Origin: Candidatus Leptofilum proximum
GTDB lineage: Bacteria; Chloroflexota; Anaerolineae; Promineifilales; Promineifilaceae
Reading direction: 5' to 3'
Assembly: GCA_016710325.1 (NCBI GenBank)
Contig: JADJXK010000002.1
Coordinates: 2,542,001-2,606,000, forward strand
DNA length: 64,000 nucleotides
Shown: piece after piece, positions 61,899-64,000 of the stretch
Layout: each line of letters opens with the position of its first letter
How positions within the stretch are numbered: position 1 is the first letter of the stretch
The notes under the pieces: generated by a model
Seen by the model: only the letters and a program-made list of their open reading frames with translations
Databases searched by the model: none
Told to the model about the DNA's origin: nothing
Program-made: the position numbers and the translations under genes

Positions 61899-63005
61899 AT
61901 GTACTATTTAGCCTGGCGCAATCTCAAGCAAAGCCGTACCCAATTTATATTGGGCGTTGGCGGTGTGGCCCTGGCTCTGCTGCTCATGCTTTCGCTCGAC
62001 GCGCTGCTGGCCGGATCAGAAGAAGATTTAGTGGCGTATATTGAGCAGTCTGGTGCCGATATTTTTGTCTCCCAGGAGGGTGTCAAGAATATGCACATGG
62101 CTTATTCAGCCATTACCTGGCGTGACCTGGCTCTGGCTAGGCGGGCTTCTGGCGTCGTCAGTGCCAGCCCTATTCTATATACCACCACTGTTTTGAAGAC
62201 CGAAGAGGCAGATATACTCTCTTACGTTATTGGTTTTGATCCAGATGAGCCTTTGGGCGGACCAGCAGAAATTGCGGCGGGAACGGCCATCATAGACCCG
62301 GATGAAGTGATTGTGGATGAAGCCGTCGCCCGTGCCCAAAATCTAACCCTGGGGGACAAAGTAGAAGTGCTGGGGCAGACCTTCACGATCGTTGGCCTCA
62401 CTCGCGGTTTGACCAATATTGTCAACAGCATTAGCTTTATTCACATCCAAGATTTTCAGAAACTGCGCGGTGATGAGGTGATTAGTTATGCCCTGCTGGA
62501 TGTGGCTCCTGACCAGGATGTGGCCGAGGTAGCGGCGGTGATTAACGGCCGTAATGATCGCGTCCTGGCAATATCCGCGGCCGATTTTTCCCGTGAAGAA
62601 CGGCAAATCATTAAAGACATGAGCGTCGAAATTCTCAATATTATGAATCTTTCTGGCTTTCTCATTGGGTTGGCGGTGACTGCCCTGACTCTGTATACCA
62701 ACACGCTGCGCAAACGGCAGGAGTATGGCGTGCTGAAGGCCATTGGCGCTAAAAATCGGCACCTGTACACGGTGGTGGCCGTTCAGGCGGCGTTGAGTCT
62801 GGTTCTGGGTTTTGTAGCGGCTGTCAGCCTCGTCTGGCTTTTGGGCTTGCTGGTGCCGTTTTTGTCGCCGGGCATGGGCTTAACCTTAACCCAAACAGGT
62901 GTGACGCGCGTCCTGGCAGCCTCACTCGTTATTGGCATTTTTGCTGCGTTGGTTCCGGCCTGGCAGTTGGCCCGGCTGGACCCGGCAGAGGTATTTAGAG
63001 GTTAA
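61899..63005 (+). CDS. ABC permease, FtsX/DevC class
   Basis: A 368-residue paralogue of the preceding permease, with the same four-span build and GVLKAIGAKNRHLYTVV as its coupling helix. GAGAGGAACAG precedes the start. The last codon abuts the ATPase start. Confidence 0.88.
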   Translation: MYYLAWRNLKQSRTQFILGVGGVALALLLMLSLDALLAGSEEDLVAYIEQSGADIFVSQEGVKNMHMAYSAITWRDLALARRASGVVSASPILYTTTVLKTEEADILSYVIGFDPDEPLGGPAEIAAGTAIIDPDEVIVDEAVARAQNLTLGDKVEVLGQTFTIVGLTRGLTNIVNSISFIHIQDFQKLRGDEVISYALLDVAPDQDVAEVAAVINGRNDRVLAISAADFSREERQIIKDMSVEILNIMNLSGFLIGLAVTALTLYTNTLRKRQEYGVLKAIGAKNRHLYTVVAVQAALSLVLGFVAAVSLVWLLGLLVPFLSPGMGLTLTQTGVTRVLAASLVIGIFAALVPAWQLARLDPAEVFRG

Positions 63006-63845
63006 ATGATGGAACCGGTTATTCAAGTAGAAAAGGTAACCCGCCGTTTTGGCCGTGGCGCGACGGAAGTGGTGGCCGTGCATGATGTCTCGTTGGCCGT
63101 GCTGCCCAGTGAAGTGGTGCTAATTATGGGGCCATCGGGAAGTGGTAAAACCACCTTGCTCTCTATGTTAGGCGGATTGTTACGGCCGTCTGACGGCCGT
63201 ATCCAAATTGGCAGCGACGAACTAACCCGGCTCGATGAAAGCCGTCTGCCAGATGTCCGTCTGCGCCACATTGGTTTTATCTTTCAAGATTTCAACCTGC
63301 TCTCCGCCCTCTCCTGCCTGGATAACGTAGCGCTGGTGGGGCAACTGAATGGCCTTAATCGTAAAGATGCACGGCAGCGCGCTACAGAGCTGCTGGAGCA
63401 GTTGGGACTGGGCCATCGCCTAAACTTTTTACCGGAAAAGCTATCTGGCGGTGAAAAGCAACGGGTGGCCATTGCCCGTGCTCTCATCAACAAACCAGAC
63501 ATCATCCTGGCCGACGAACCAACGGCTAACCTGGACAGCCATCATGGCCACGAGACGATGCGCCTGCTGCGACGTATTGCCAAAAAAGAACAGCGCAGCG
63601 TGATCATTGTGAGCCACGACCAGCGCATCAAAAGCATTGCTGACCGCGTTTTGTGGTTAGAGGATGGCACCTTCAAGAACGAGGTGGAAATGGCAACAGA
63701 TCCGGTTTGCGGCATGTCGGTAGACAAAACTTCCGCTCCAGCACAGGCGGTTTGGCAGGGGCAAACAGTCTACTTCTGCGCCAACGGTTGCCGAGATGAG
63801 TTTATGGCGGATCCAGCGAAGTTTTTGCAGAAACAGGCTGTTTGA
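63006..63845 (+). CDS. ABC ATPase fused to a YHS metal-binding domain
   Basis: A 279-residue fusion. Residues 1-225 are an ATPase of the MacB/DevA class: Walker A GPSGSGKTT (about 40-48), signature LSGGEKQRVAIARAL and Walker B ILADEPTANLD. Residues 229-279 are a YHS domain: DPVCGMSVDKT and YFCANGCRDEFMADPAKFL. GAGGTGG lies six bases before an in-frame ATG at 63690 (residue 229), so the YHS domain may also be made alone. The fusion suggests copper control or metal-linked export. Confidence 0.85.
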   Translation: MMEPVIQVEKVTRRFGRGATEVVAVHDVSLAVLPSEVVLIMGPSGSGKTTLLSMLGGLLRPSDGRIQIGSDELTRLDESRLPDVRLRHIGFIFQDFNLLSALSCLDNVALVGQLNGLNRKDARQRATELLEQLGLGHRLNFLPEKLSGGEKQRVAIARALINKPDIILADEPTANLDSHHGHETMRLLRRIAKKEQRSVIIVSHDQRIKSIADRVLWLEDGTFKNEVEMATDPVCGMSVDKTSAPAQAVWQGQTVYFCANGCRDEFMADPAKFLQKQAV

Positions 63846-63940
63846 CCTGTGGCGATCTAAGCAGATTTGCGCTTGGAAACGGCCGTCCGATTCCTTATGC
63901 TGAAGGGTAGATGCTCAAACTAATGAAGAGAGGTTGCTCT

Positions 63941-64000
63941 ATGCGACAAAAATGACTGTTACGCTTGTTGGCACTGATTTCTTTTTTAGTGCTGATGATT
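63941..64000 (+). pseudogene. Start of an exported protein gene with in-frame TGA at codon 5
   Basis: ATG CGA CAA AAA is followed by TGA (63953-63955), then LLRLLALISFLVLMI, a clear signal peptide. The upstream ATG at 63923 is in the same frame. It looks like a gene cut by a point change (TGG to TGA) or an assembly error. The window ends before the rest. Confidence 0.5.

Larger units (their letters stand above)
523..63886. repeat. About 75 dispersed copies of ACGGCCGT
   Basis: The octamer is found in coding and non-coding parts on its own palindromic strand, from 523-530 to 63879-63886. In proteins it often gives T-A-V or N-G-R. No copies lie at 14147-17950, 8843-12147 or 21122-24002. Confidence 0.85.

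Noticed and set aside
1..64000. tRNA, rRNA and replication origin
   Set aside because: I saw no cloverleaf with a TTCGA/TTCAA arm, no rRNA segment and no DnaA-box cluster, but short RNAs could be missed by eye.

Overview
The window reads like a chromosome segment of a filamentous or heterotrophic Chloroflexota bacterium (Anaerolineae/Ardenticatenia-like). This is an inference from protein style: several NarL/DesK-type two-component pairs, DUF1573/PCYCGC lipoproteins, a 37-nt CRISPR repeat with a Cas6, and chromate and copper genes. No rRNA or marker gene is present to prove it. About 75 copies of the palindrome ACGGCCGT are scattered over the 64 kb, where about one is expected by chance. It behaves as a genome-signature octamer comparable to HIP1 of cyanobacteria.

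Layout. 0-9.6 kb: end of a CRISPR-Cas locus (a Cas5-like C-terminal part, a DUF6883/DUF4926 pair, Cas6), a leader with a good promoter, an 85-repeat/84-spacer array and a terminator, then a VapC-type toxin-antitoxin pair. 9.6-13.1 kb: a large SNF2-type helicase with a C-terminal DUF3883 domain, probably defence related. 13.2-17.1 kb: two TetR regulators with palindromic operators, a methyltransferase and two CPBP membrane proteins. 17.1-21.6 kb: a chromate operon read leftwards (ChrB, ChrA, a LMW-phosphatase-like protein, an MFS transporter, a ChrB C-terminal-type protein). 21.7-31.1 kb: ArsR plus a cation-diffusion exporter, then a leftward group with a CPH-type copper ATPase, two NarL regulators, a histidine kinase, DUF2085 and YHS proteins. 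31.4-35.8 kb: a rightward operon of mostly exported Cys/His-rich proteins ending in a cupredoxin. 36-45 kb: an ankyrin protein, two more kinase/regulator pairs and a PEP-synthase-like enzyme. 45-48.6 kb: a MacB/FtsX-type ABC exporter. 48.6-49.7 kb: a decayed mercury locus with a merB remnant, a probable selenoprotein with an in-frame TGA, and a merR split by a 175-bp MITE. 49.8-52.9 kb: an ArsR-rhodanese regulator, a persulfide dioxygenase and an MFS transporter. 53-56 kb: a tyrosinase fused to a VWA domain. 56-60.4 kb: CopA, a CsoR-HMA fusion, a CcdA-like protein with permuted segments and a small secreted protein. 60.7-63.8 kb: a second ABC exporter whose ATPase carries a YHS domain.

Most of the right three quarters is a metal and redox-stress island (chromate, copper, zinc-type, mercury, sulfane sulfur). 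Copper genes recur in four blocks. A shared promoter element (GGCC followed by two-base-separated TGGC and GTAT) lies in the same orientation ahead of four of these operons, which suggests one regulator ties them together. The sites most worth checking are the unannotated selenoprotein at 48760-48987, the MITE at 49432-49606, the tyrosinase-VWA fusion, the permuted CcdA and the shared copper box.
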